18,766 nt of DNA from CANHEE01 sp043777755 (GTDB taxonomy: Bacteria; Bacteroidota; Bacteroidia; Chitinophagales; Saprospiraceae), in the NCBI GenBank assembly GCA_043777755.1, contig JAYWHK010000289.1, positions 1 through 18,766 of the forward strand, read 5' to 3'. The notes below the pieces were generated by a model. It was not told where the DNA came from. It was given only the letters and a program-made list of their open reading frames with translations, and did no database searches. Below, in pieces: positions 7,303 to 15,222 of the stretch (position 1 is the stretch's first letter; each line of letters opens with the position of its first letter). The position numbers were made by a program, and so were the translations under genes.

Positions 7303-8634
7303 CTACATTACTTGGTGAACCAAGGATTCTTGTACAAAAGGATCATTTTTAGGTAATAACGATGCTTTTGTTAATTGGTGCATTACGCAATAGATAAACA
7401 AGCCTGCAAAACCTAAAAACGTACCAATTTCCAAAAGACCTGGAATCGTAAAACCTTCTACAAATGTTGCTGCATGAGTTACTGCTGCGTGTCCAACTGC
7501 TGCACCATGTTCAGCACCATGCGCCGCTGCTTCGTGACCGCCTGCTGCATGAGCCGTATGCTCGTTGTGTTCTTGAACAATATGCCAAGCACCTGGCTTA
7601 ATCATTTGGAAAAAATCCCACCAGTGTCCAAAAATAATCAACGATGATGCAAAAATCAAACTACCATTTTTACGTTTTGTATCGTTGCGTATCAAAATTA
7701 AAAATGGTAAAACGAAGTTCATAATTACATTACCCCAAAACAAAACAGGATATTGATCCATACGAGTTTTGAAATAAGTCGTTTCTTCACCTACGTTTGC
7801 ATACCAAATCAACATGAATTGAGAGAACCAACAGTATGTCCAAAATACTGAAATACCAAAAGCTAATTTACCCAAATCGTGTAAATGTTCTTTTGTTACA
7901 TACTCCATGTATCCTTTTGATTTCAAATAAATAATAAATAAGATGGTAACAGAAAACATTGTTACAACCAAACTTGCTGTTGTGTACCAAGCATAAAGCG
8001 TTGAATACCAGTGCGTGTCAATAGACATTAACCACTGCCAAATCACTGCTGCACTTGTAAAACCAAAGATTGGAAGAAACGTTGCAGAATAAACTTTCAT
8101 TTTTTTATAAATAGAAAAATCTCCCGCAGCGTAATTGCCTTCTGTATCTTCTTGAATAGACAATGTACGTAATTTCCAAGCAAAGAAAATCCAAATTCCT
8201 ACAAATCCAAAAGTTGCTAAAGTGAACCAACCGTTGTTCAAAAACGCAGATTTGTGCTTGATTAATTCATCAGAAGCTACTGCCGCTGGATCATTCCAGT
8301 GATAAATATGGTGCAAATGTCCCCAGTTTGCCAAACAAATAATACCCATTAGACAGATACCAACCATCAAGAACATATAGAATGATTCCCACAAACGCTT
8401 GATTGTAGATTGCCAGCCAGAATAAGCTGTTGTTGTTGCAGCATACAAGAATAACGCTGCCATAGCGATTCCTGTAAAAAAAGATGAATTGTGCAAAAGG
8501 TTTGTCCAAAAGCGCATGTGCAAATCACCGCTTTCATCTATAAAGTAAGATAAGATTAAGCAAATCAAACCGACCGCCATAAATCCACCTAACACCTGTT
8601 TTTGCTTGCCTTCAAATACGAATTGCGTATTCAT
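7303..8634 (-). CDS. actF: alternative complex III subunit ActF (NrfD-like quinol-interacting protein)
   Basis: This 443-residue polytopic membrane protein has about ten hydrophobic helices and belongs to the NrfD/PsrC-like group. In alternative complex III, ActC and ActF are paired membrane subunits, and ActF is thought to take part in quinol binding or proton movement. Identification rests on the helix pattern, on stretches such as SYFIDESGDLHMRFWTNL and WLMSIDTHWYSTLYAW, and on its place as the sixth act gene directly before coxB. An Ala/His-rich insert of about 40 residues (roughly 350-390, with HAAGGHEAAAHGAEHGAAVGH) precedes the final helices. The ATG at 8634 precedes a short polar N-terminus. 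Two small hairpins (8678-8713) fill the 80-nt spacer from actE. Confidence 0.93.
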   Translation of the reverse strand: MNTQFVFEGKQKQVLGGFMAVGLICLILSYFIDESGDLHMRFWTNLLHNSSFFTGIAMAALFLYAATTTAYSGWQSTIKRLWESFYMFLMVGICLMGIICLANWGHLHHIYHWNDPAAVASDELIKHKSAFLNNGWFTLATFGFVGIWIFFAWKLRTLSIQEDTEGNYAAGDFSIYKKMKVYSATFLPIFGFTSAAVIWQWLMSIDTHWYSTLYAWYTTASLVVTMFSVTILFIIYLKSKGYMEYVTKEHLHDLGKLAFGISVFWTYCWFSQFMLIWYANVGEETTYFKTRMDQYPVLFWGNVIMNFVLPFLILIRNDTKRKNGSLIFASSLIIFGHWWDFFQMIKPGAWHIVQEHNEHTAHAAGGHEAAAHGAEHGAAVGHAAVTHAATFVEGFTIPGLLEIGTFLGFAGLFIYCVMHQLTKASLLPKNDPFVQESLVHQVM

Positions 8635-8677
8635 AATTATGTATTTAAAAATTTATACTTTTAAATTTGATTATAAT

Positions 8678-8713
8678 GATTGTAAAACAATCTTCAAAAC
8701 TTTTAAAGTTTTG
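8678..8713. repeat. pair of small hairpins between actE and actF
   Basis: Two perfect small inverted repeats sit side by side. Positions 8678-8683 and 8687-8692 form a 6-bp stem (GATTGT/ACAATC), and 8695-8703 with 8705-8713 form a 9-bp stem (CAAAACTTT/AAAGTTTTG). The second begins right after the actE stop codon. In a polycistronic mRNA they may limit 3' decay or tune downstream translation. Confidence 0.4.
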
Positions 8714-8714
8714 T

Positions 8715-9617
8715 TTAGTGGTGTCCGCCACCATGTGCTTCAGGAGCATGAGTTGCACCGTGTGCTGCTTCAACCGCTGGAACTATTGCTGCTGGTTTAG
8801 CTGCTTCTAATTTTGCTGCTGCTTCTGCCTTCGCTTTTGCAATAACTGAGTATGGTGTAGCAATTGCAGGTGCAAAAGTATTTTCAGTTTCATCGTACTT
8901 CAATTGCTTGCTCGCAGCTTGTAAAGAACGAATGTAGTGAATTACTTGCCATCTTTCTTCATAAGACAATTTATCACGGTGTTGTTGCATTACGTTTTTA
9001 CCGTGCATAATAGCGTGGTAAAAACGACCATTGCCCGCAGCGTAAAATTCATCTTTGATAAAGTTGGCAGGTTGTGCAGGGTACTTAGCTTGACCATTTT
9101 CTTCGCTAACCAACCAGCCTTGACCGTTTCCAGCTTTACCATGGCAACTTACACCGCAGTATGTTTCGTACAATTCCTTGCCTTTTGCCAAACCATTTTT
9201 TGTGATTGGGAAAGGATTGGTTTTGCAATATTCTAATTCTGCACGTTTTCTTTCTTCTTCTGTGTCTGCAAAGTAATATGGAACGTTTCCGTTCATTGTT
9301 GTGCGGATAGCAGAGTTAGAGGCAGAACCATCATACATCCCAGATTTTCCATCAGAAAAACCAACATAGCCACGAGGTACTGTTCCATTAATTGGCTGGG
9401 CTGGTGTAGAAAGTGTCTTACGGTCAATTACGCTTTGATTATTCCAAGAAGAATAAGAGTAATCGTCGTACACATTCGCTTCATAGGAAACTGGATGTGC
9501 CATATCTGGCATATACTCGTGACCTGTGCTATTGCCGCCTGCTGGTGAGCAAGACTCCATAAATGGAATCATCATTGCAGCTACACCAACTAAAATAAAA
9601 TATCTTAGATTATTCAT
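8715..9617 (-). CDS. actE: alternative complex III subunit ActE, mono-heme cytochrome c lipoprotein
   Basis: This 300-residue periplasmic c-type cytochrome is anchored to the membrane. A short signal (residues 1-22) ends in MESC, with Cys23 as the likely lipidated residue. The cytochrome domain spans about 130-235. Its heme site reads C154-GVS-C158-H159, that is C-x3-C-H, one residue longer than the usual C-x2-C-H. The expected distal Met is near residue 210 (KNVMQQHRDKL), followed by the family-typical helix ending in VIHYIRSLQ. In alternative complex III, ActE helps pass electrons toward the oxidase. The C-terminal 60 residues are Ala/Lys-rich and end in a His-rich tail (HAPEAHGGGHH). It starts 79 nt after actD. 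Confidence 0.93.
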   Translation of the reverse strand: MNNLRYFILVGVAAMMIPFMESCSPAGGNSTGHEYMPDMAHPVSYEANVYDDYSYSSWNNQSVIDRKTLSTPAQPINGTVPRGYVGFSDGKSGMYDGSASNSAIRTTMNGNVPYYFADTEEERKRAELEYCKTNPFPITKNGLAKGKELYETYCGVSCHGKAGNGQGWLVSEENGQAKYPAQPANFIKDEFYAAGNGRFYHAIMHGKNVMQQHRDKLSYEERWQVIHYIRSLQAASKQLKYDETENTFAPAIATPYSVIAKAKAEAAAKLEAAKPAAIVPAVEAAHGATHAPEAHGGGHH

Positions 9618-9696
9618 TTTATAAATAAAATATTAGCACGTTTTAATCTTTAATTTTTTATAAAAAAGCTAAAAAAGACTAAAAGTGCTTCAATTT

Positions 9697-10218
9697 TTAA
9701 ATAGATTTTGTTTTAATTTCTGATGCTCCCGTGTTCGCTAAGAAATCTCTTAACTTCGACACTTCATCGCTACTCATTCCATTAGTTTGAAAAGCAATAC
9801 AGAATTTATCATCTGTAATACGGTCGTCTAATGTTGGATTGGTAACACCTGGCCCCATTCCACAAACGGTGTAGAATGTTACAACCATACCAATGGCAGC
9901 AAAAAGAACCGTCATTTCAAAAGTGATTGGAATGAAAGATGGTACTGGCCAGTAAGGTTTACCACCAAAAATGATAGGCCAATCCTTGACAAATGCCCAA
10001 GACATGAAACCAAATCCTGTTAGTGTACCTGTTAGACCATAAACAAAACCCGCAATGTGCAAACGAGATTCTTCTAATCCTAACAATGGATCAAGTCCAT
10101 GTACAGGAAACGGAGAAAACACGTTCCAAATGTCTAAGTGTTGCTTATTTGCTTGCTTTACTGCGGCTAACAATGGCTCTTCGTCATTGTATAAACCAAA
10201 TAGAATATCTTTATTCAT
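9697..10218 (-). CDS. actD: alternative complex III subunit ActD (DUF3341)
   Basis: This 173-residue protein has a soluble N-terminal part (about 1-55), two membrane helices (about 56-80 and 97-122) and a short soluble C-terminus. This is the DUF3341/ActD layout. ActD is a non-redox membrane subunit that packs against the NrfD-like subunits. Recognisable stretches are LYNDEEPLLAAVKQ at the start, PVHGLDPLLGLEESRL before helix 1, and GGKPYWPVPSFIPITFE ahead of helix 2. It sits between actC and actE as expected. The start at 10218 is supported by an unusually good Shine-Dalgarno site 6 nt upstream. Confidence 0.93.
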   Translation of the reverse strand: MNKDILFGLYNDEEPLLAAVKQANKQHLDIWNVFSPFPVHGLDPLLGLEESRLHIAGFVYGLTGTLTGFGFMSWAFVKDWPIIFGGKPYWPVPSFIPITFEMTVLFAAIGMVVTFYTVCGMGPGVTNPTLDDRITDDKFCIAFQTNGMSSDEVSKLRDFLANTGASEIKTKSI

Positions 10219-10224
10219 ATTTAA

Positions 10225-10232
10225 CCTCTCCT
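10225..10232 (-). promoter_or_regulatory. strong Shine-Dalgarno site of actD
   Basis: On the minus strand, AGGAGAGG lies 6 nt before the actD ATG. This stands out because the other gene starts in the operon show only AT-rich leaders. The same octamer also occurs in the palindromic element ahead of actB, but there it lies too far from the start codon to act as a binding site. Confidence 0.6.
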
Positions 10233-10358
10233 GAAACCTTTTATAAAAAAGATTTTTTATTTGAAGTGATTATTTTTATAAAAAATTTTTGAAAGTAAAA
10301 ATCAAATATTTTTTATAGAATAATTTTTATTTTTTAAATAATTAATTTTTCGTTTCAA

Positions 10359-11792
10359 TTAGTGGTGTGCAGGAGCGTGTTCGCCTGCGTGTTCATCATC
10401 GTGGTGATGTGCGTGTGGCATTGTATTTTTACCAACATACTGATCACCTGTTGCTTTTAATACTGACTTAACCTCTGCAATGGCAACAACTGGTGCTACA
10501 CGTGTAAAGATTAAGAAACAAGTATAAAATAAGCCTTGAGAACCCAAGAACAATGAAATCTCTACCCAAGTTGGTGAATAATAAGACCAGCTTGAAGGTA
10601 AGAAATCACGTGCCAATGTTGATGCAATAATTACGTAACGCTCAAACCACATACCTACGTTGATGAAGATTGACATGAAGAACGTTAAGAAAATGCTTTG
10701 TCTCCATGCTTTTTTCCAGAATAACTGTGGTGATACTACGTTACACAACATCATACCGAAATAAGACCACCAGTATGGGCCAAATACACGGTTGTAAAAT
10801 GCGAACTGCTCATAGATATATCCAGAGTACCAAGAAATAAATAACTCTGTCAAATAAGCTACACCTACAATTGTACCCGTCAAAAGGATTACTTTATTCA
10901 TCGTTTCGATGTGTACAACAGTGATATAATCTTCTAACTTTAGAATTTTTCTACAAATCAACATCAATGTTTGTACCATTGCAAAGCCTGAGAAAATCGC
11001 ACCAGCTACGAAGTAAGGTGGAAAAATCGTCGTGTGCCAACCAGGAACAACTGATGTCGCAAAGTCAAAACTTACAATCGTGTGTACAGAAAGTACCAAT
11101 GGTGTAGAGATACCCGCCAAAACCAATGACAAATATTCCCAACGTTGCCAGTGTTTTGCAGCACCCGTCCAACCAAAGGCTAAAAAATTGTACATTTTTC
11201 TTCTGAAACCCGTAGCACGGTCACGAACCGTTGCAAAGTCAGGTACTAAACCTGTGTACCAGAACAATAATGATACAGTAAAATAAGTCGAAATCGCAAA
11301 TACGTCCCATAACAATGGAGAGTTAAAGTTAGGCCAAAGTGGCCCACGAGTATTTGGATAAGGGAATATGAATGGTGCCATCCATACACGACCCATGTGT
11401 ATGATTGGAAATTGTCCAGCACAAATGACGGCAAAAATCGTCATCGCTTCTGCTGCACGGTTCACACCTGTACGCCATTTTTGACGGAACAATAACAAGA
11501 TGGCAGAAATCAAAGTACCTGCGTGACCAATACCGACCCACCATACGAAGTTGGTGATGTCATAGCCCCAGTTGATGGTTCTATTTAAGTTCCAAGAACC
11601 GATACCTTTCCAAACTGTCCAAGTTACAGCAAAGAAGTAAAGTGCTAAAAGTGATACTGCTATCCCGAATGCAACCATCCACGACTTACTTGGCACTCGT
11701 TCTGTTGGAGAACAAATGTCTTCTGTAATTTGGTGGTAGGTTTTACTTCCCGTAATTAATGGCTCTCTAATGCCTGAAACAACTACGCTCAT
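10359..11792 (-). CDS. actC: alternative complex III subunit ActC (NrfD/PsrC-like membrane protein)
   Basis: This 477-residue integral membrane protein has about ten helices and belongs to the NrfD/PsrC family. ActC docks onto the iron-sulfur part of ActB and is the main candidate site of menaquinol oxidation. Typical stretches are NWGYDITNFVWWVGIGHAGTLISA near helix 2, FPYPNTRGPLWPNFNSPLLWD in a periplasmic loop, and SFDFATSVVPGWHTTIFPPYFVAGA around helix 6. The C-terminus is strongly His-rich (MPHAHHHDDEHAGEHAPAHH). The gene lies 103 nt after actB and 140 nt before actD. The ATG at 11792 gives a normal N-terminus for the family. Confidence 0.95.
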   Translation of the reverse strand: MSVVVSGIREPLITGSKTYHQITEDICSPTERVPSKSWMVAFGIAVSLLALYFFAVTWTVWKGIGSWNLNRTINWGYDITNFVWWVGIGHAGTLISAILLLFRQKWRTGVNRAAEAMTIFAVICAGQFPIIHMGRVWMAPFIFPYPNTRGPLWPNFNSPLLWDVFAISTYFTVSLLFWYTGLVPDFATVRDRATGFRRKMYNFLAFGWTGAAKHWQRWEYLSLVLAGISTPLVLSVHTIVSFDFATSVVPGWHTTIFPPYFVAGAIFSGFAMVQTLMLICRKILKLEDYITVVHIETMNKVILLTGTIVGVAYLTELFISWYSGYIYEQFAFYNRVFGPYWWSYFGMMLCNVVSPQLFWKKAWRQSIFLTFFMSIFINVGMWFERYVIIASTLARDFLPSSWSYYSPTWVEISLFLGSQGLFYTCFLIFTRVAPVVAIAEVKSVLKATGDQYVGKNTMPHAHHHDDEHAGEHAPAHH

Positions 11793-11895
11793 TTTATTTT
11801 TATTTTTAAATCCAGCTTTTCTAAATCCCTTCGTGATGAAAAGGCTTTTAAAGTCAAGATTAAATTAACTTTAGGTTATAGTACTTTATAAAATA

Positions 11896-14800
11896 TTAAG
11901 CTAAATCAGCTTTATTGACTACTTTCATTGAATAGTTCACATTAGGAGCAATGTTCACTTCTTCTAATACCAAATAGTTCATTGGATTGTTGATTTTTTT
12001 AGAAATTGTACTGTTTGGATCGTTTCCATTACCAAAAGTTATTGCACCTGTTGGACAAGCTGTTTGACAAGCTGTTTTTACATCTGCATCTTTGATTTCA
12101 CGGTTTTCACGTTTTGCAGTCAATTTTCCTTCTTGAATACGTTGTACGCAGAATGAACATTTTTCAATCACACCACGAGAACGAACTGTCACATCTGGGT
12201 TTAAAACCATACGTGTTAAGTTGTCAGCATAGAATGGTTTGTTTGTTCCGTCTTGCATATTTGGATTTTCCATGTAATTTTCATTACCTCCGAATAAATC
12301 CGCAGTAGTATAATCCAACCAGTTGAAACGACGTACTTTAAATGGACAGTTGTTTGCACAATAACGTGTTCCGATACAACGGTTGTAAGTCATCTGATTC
12401 AAACCATCGTGAGAGTGGTTTGTTGCATTTACTGGACAAACATTCTCACAAGGAGCGTTGTCACAATGCTGACACATCATTGGTTGGTAAACAGCGTTTG
12501 GATTGTTCACATCGCCATAATAGTAACGGTCAATGCGCAACCATGTCATTTCGTGGTGACGGTGAACTTCACGCTTTCCAACAACAGGAACGTTGTTTTC
12601 AGACATACAAGCCACAGTACAAGAACCACAACCCGTACAAGAGTTCAAATCAACGTACATTTTCCAGTGCGGACCAGCTTTGTATAAGTCCTCGTGTCCT
12701 GGATATAAAGTTTCTTTGTTTAATTTATCAAATCCTGCACGTTCTTTCACCAATTCCTCTACTTTAACTTTGAGGTCTTTCAGTTCAGCACGACGGATGA
12801 CAGAACGTTTTACCAAAGCACCTTCAAAATAGCCTGGTCCAAGTTCTTTTTCATCTACATTTATTTTTGTAGAACCATCTTTATTGGTATAACCCGCACT
12901 TTCTCCCGTAACACCCATTGTGTGGTGGTACTGAACAATAGCAAAGTGATCTTCTGTTTTTCCAGTAGATTTTACAGTAGCATCTGCAACAAAAGTTTGT
13001 CCTGCGGCTTTTGCCCAGTCGTTCACTCTTGTTCCTACCGCAGTACCAGCTCCGCCATTTTCACGACCATAACCCAGAGCGATTGACGCTGTACCTGGCA
13101 TTTGACCGAATTGACGAACTACTGCACATTTTTTCTCTACACCACCTACCGTAACGATTACTTCATCGCCATCTTTTAGTCCTTCAAAAGCACTGTAATT
13201 GCTTTTTCCGTCCCATTGAACAGGAATTGTTAGGTAATTACCCCAAGAAGTACGCATTACAGGGTCTGGCATTTCCATCAACCAAGGGTTGTTGGCGTAA
13301 CGACCATCACCTACGTTCACACTTTCGTAGAACTGAATTTCCCACTCGCTTGTTGTTGGTTTGGTGATTTGCGCTGCGGCTGTATTTACATCAGCTGCTT
13401 TGAAATCACCAGCCGCTACTGCTGCGCTGTATTCAATCAAACCATCGTGGATGGCATTGTCCCAAAATGCTTGAGGAGAAGTAAAAGCGGTTTGCTTAGA
13501 AAGATATGATTTTTGCCAGTTGGCTTTCAAATATTCGTAGTATGGTTGCTCTGCACCTTGATTAAGGTTTGGAGAAGCTGCCCATTTCAACAAACTGTGT
13601 TCTGCTTGACGTGTTTGGAAAATTGGACGGATAGTTGGCTGAATCAAACTTACATGACCTGCTTTTGCTTCAACATCGCCCCATGTTTCCAATAAATGAT
13701 TGGCTGGTGCTACGTATTTACAAGCTGCTGTAGTTTCATCCATACAACCCGCAAAAGAAATAGTCAATGCTGTTTTTCCCATACCAGCTTTAAATGCTGC
13801 ACCATTTGGCAAATCGTGTACTGGATTACAATTCAATACAAACAAAGCTGCTACAGAACCTGCGTTTAACTCATTTGTAAGGGCTGTAATGTCTGCATCA
13901 TTGCCTTGGCGTTGGTAAGAAGGAGTACGGAAATCAATTGTTGTTCCATAGCTTCCCAACATTTTATTGATGGCATTTACTAAAATTTGTTCGCCTGTAT
14001 TGTTAGAACCAGATACAACCAATGATTTACCATTGTTTGCAACTAATTCATCAGCGATTTTTGTCAATGCTTTTTTGGCTGCTTCGTTCACTGCTGGCGC
14101 ACTGACCTGAGCAACACCTGTTTTTGCTGCAATTGCATTGTATAATGCTGCAATCGCTGCACCTTGTTCAGATGGTTTTACTAAAATACGGTTATCAGCA
14201 TTTGAACCTGTCAATGACATACGGCTTTCTACCTGTATGTGGCGTGACATTTTCACTGACTCGTGGTTTTCAACACGGCGATTTTTAGCGTATTGCGCTG
14301 AGTATTCCGTAGAAGACAACCAAGTGCCTAAGAAATCAGCATCAAAACTTACGATAACACTCGCAGCATCAAATTTATAAGAAGGTAAAACACGAACTCC
14401 GTTTGTGGCAGCATTAGCATCTAACATTGCTGAATACGAAACGGCATCGTAAGTTACGATTTTTGCAGTAGGATATTTTGCTTGAAATTCCGCCATTGCA
14501 GCTTTTCCAGTTGGACTCATGTAAGTAGAAGTCACAACACGGATTTGTGCAGTAGAGTCAGCTAATTTTTGACCAATAACATTGTCAATTTCGTTCCAAT
14601 TCGTTGCAGTGAATTTTCCAGCTTCGATTTTACCAGCGTTTTTGAAACGGTTGGTGTCATAAAGGCTTAAAACAACTGCCTGCGCACGTGCGCTTGTTCC
14701 TTCTGGAGTTACCTTTGAAAGTGTATTCGCCTCAATCTTAATTGGACGACCTTCACGGGTTTTCACCAAAATAGCATTGTAATCACCACCGTCTACAAAA

Positions 14801-15090
14801 GAAGACGCATAGTAATTTGCAACACCTGGTACAATCGTGTCAGGTTTTGTAACGTAAGGGATTGCACGACGAACAGGAATCTCACACGCTGCCAAAGTAG
14901 CAGCACTGATACCAAATCCAAGATACTTTAAGAAATCACGACGGTTGCTTTGCAAACCCATCGCATTTTCATCTTGTAAAACATCAGTTACCGAAGTGTG
15001 ATGAAATTCGTGTTTAGCGTTTTGAGCTATGATTGGGTCGTTTGTTAAATCTTCAACCCCTAACCAAACATTATCGTTTTGGAATTCCAT
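11896..15090 (-). CDS. actB: alternative complex III subunit ActB (molybdopterin-type domain fused to Fe-S domain)
   Basis: This 1,064-residue ActB fuses a molybdoenzyme-like domain (about 90-780, thought to lack cofactor in this family) to a four-cluster ferredoxin domain (about 800-1030). A twin-arginine motif N-R50-R51-DFLK is followed by a hydrophobic stretch ending in LAAC69, so Tat export and possibly lipid anchoring are likely. Cluster motifs begin at Cys818 (CTGCGSCTVAC) and continue with CQHCDNAPCENVCP, CIGTRYCANNCP and CSFC...CQTACP. The Thr in CIGT replaces a Cys, which fits the [3Fe-4S] cluster known in ActB; the other three should be [4Fe-4S]. Electrons would pass from ActC-bound quinol through these clusters to ActA hemes. 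I start at the ATG at 15090, because the frame extended to 15147 adds 19 codons made of a palindromic repeat. Confidence 0.95.
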   Translation of the reverse strand: MEFQNDNVWLGVEDLTNDPIIAQNAKHEFHHTSVTDVLQDENAMGLQSNRRDFLKYLGFGISAATLAACEIPVRRAIPYVTKPDTIVPGVANYYASSFVDGGDYNAILVKTREGRPIKIEANTLSKVTPEGTSARAQAVVLSLYDTNRFKNAGKIEAGKFTATNWNEIDNVIGQKLADSTAQIRVVTSTYMSPTGKAAMAEFQAKYPTAKIVTYDAVSYSAMLDANAATNGVRVLPSYKFDAASVIVSFDADFLGTWLSSTEYSAQYAKNRRVENHESVKMSRHIQVESRMSLTGSNADNRILVKPSEQGAAIAALYNAIAAKTGVAQVSAPAVNEAAKKALTKIADELVANNGKSLVVSGSNNTGEQILVNAINKMLGSYGTTIDFRTPSYQRQGNDADITALTNELNAGSVAALFVLNCNPVHDLPNGAAFKAGMGKTALTISFAGCMDETTAACKYVAPANHLLETWGDVEAKAGHVSLIQPTIRPIFQTRQAEHSLLKWAASPNLNQGAEQPYYEYLKANWQKSYLSKQTAFTSPQAFWDNAIHDGLIEYSAAVAAGDFKAADVNTAAAQITKPTTSEWEIQFYESVNVGDGRYANNPWLMEMPDPVMRTSWGNYLTIPVQWDGKSNYSAFEGLKDGDEVIVTVGGVEKKCAVVRQFGQMPGTASIALGYGRENGGAGTAVGTRVNDWAKAAGQTFVADATVKSTGKTEDHFAIVQYHHTMGVTGESAGYTNKDGSTKINVDEKELGPGYFEGALVKRSVIRRAELKDLKVKVEELVKERAGFDKLNKETLYPGHEDLYKAGPHWKMYVDLNSCTGCGSCTVACMSENNVPVVGKREVHRHHEMTWLRIDRYYYGDVNNPNAVYQPMMCQHCDNAPCENVCPVNATNHSHDGLNQMTYNRCIGTRYCANNCPFKVRRFNWLDYTTADLFGGNENYMENPNMQDGTNKPFYADNLTRMVLNPDVTVRSRGVIEKCSFCVQRIQEGKLTAKRENREIKDADVKTACQTACPTGAITFGNGNDPNSTISKKINNPMNYLVLEEVNIAPNVNYSMKVVNKADLA

Positions 15091-15109
15091 TATATATAAT
15101 AAGTTAGAG

Positions 15110-15137
15110 CCTCTCCTAAATTCTCTCCTGAGGAGAG
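15110..15137. repeat. short palindromic repeat in the actB leader
   Basis: Positions 15123-15137 form a palindrome of 7 bp around a single centre base (CTCTCCT-G-AGGAGAG), and a further CCTCTCCT copy lies at 15111-15118 within about 12 nt. Elements of this CTCTCC/GGAGAG type look REP-like. It occupies the 132-nt actA-actB spacer and, if the longer start is used, would be wrongly translated as the N-terminus of ActB. Confidence 0.55.
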
Positions 15138-15222
15138 GATTTGCCAACGAGAAGCCAATGTTCTATTTTATTTTTTTGAAATGAAAAAAATTAATTCTTC
15201 ATTTTTAATTTTTAATTGATTA

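Noticed and set aside
12342..12767. 141-codon plus-strand frame
   Set aside because: It lies fully inside actB opposite the Fe-S cluster motifs; the Cys-rich and His-rich look is the shadow of those codons.
11896..15090. ActB as an active molybdenum enzyme
   Set aside because: Gene order and fusion to the four-cluster domain mark it as ActB, whose molybdopterin-type domain is known to lack the cofactor; nothing visible argues otherwise.
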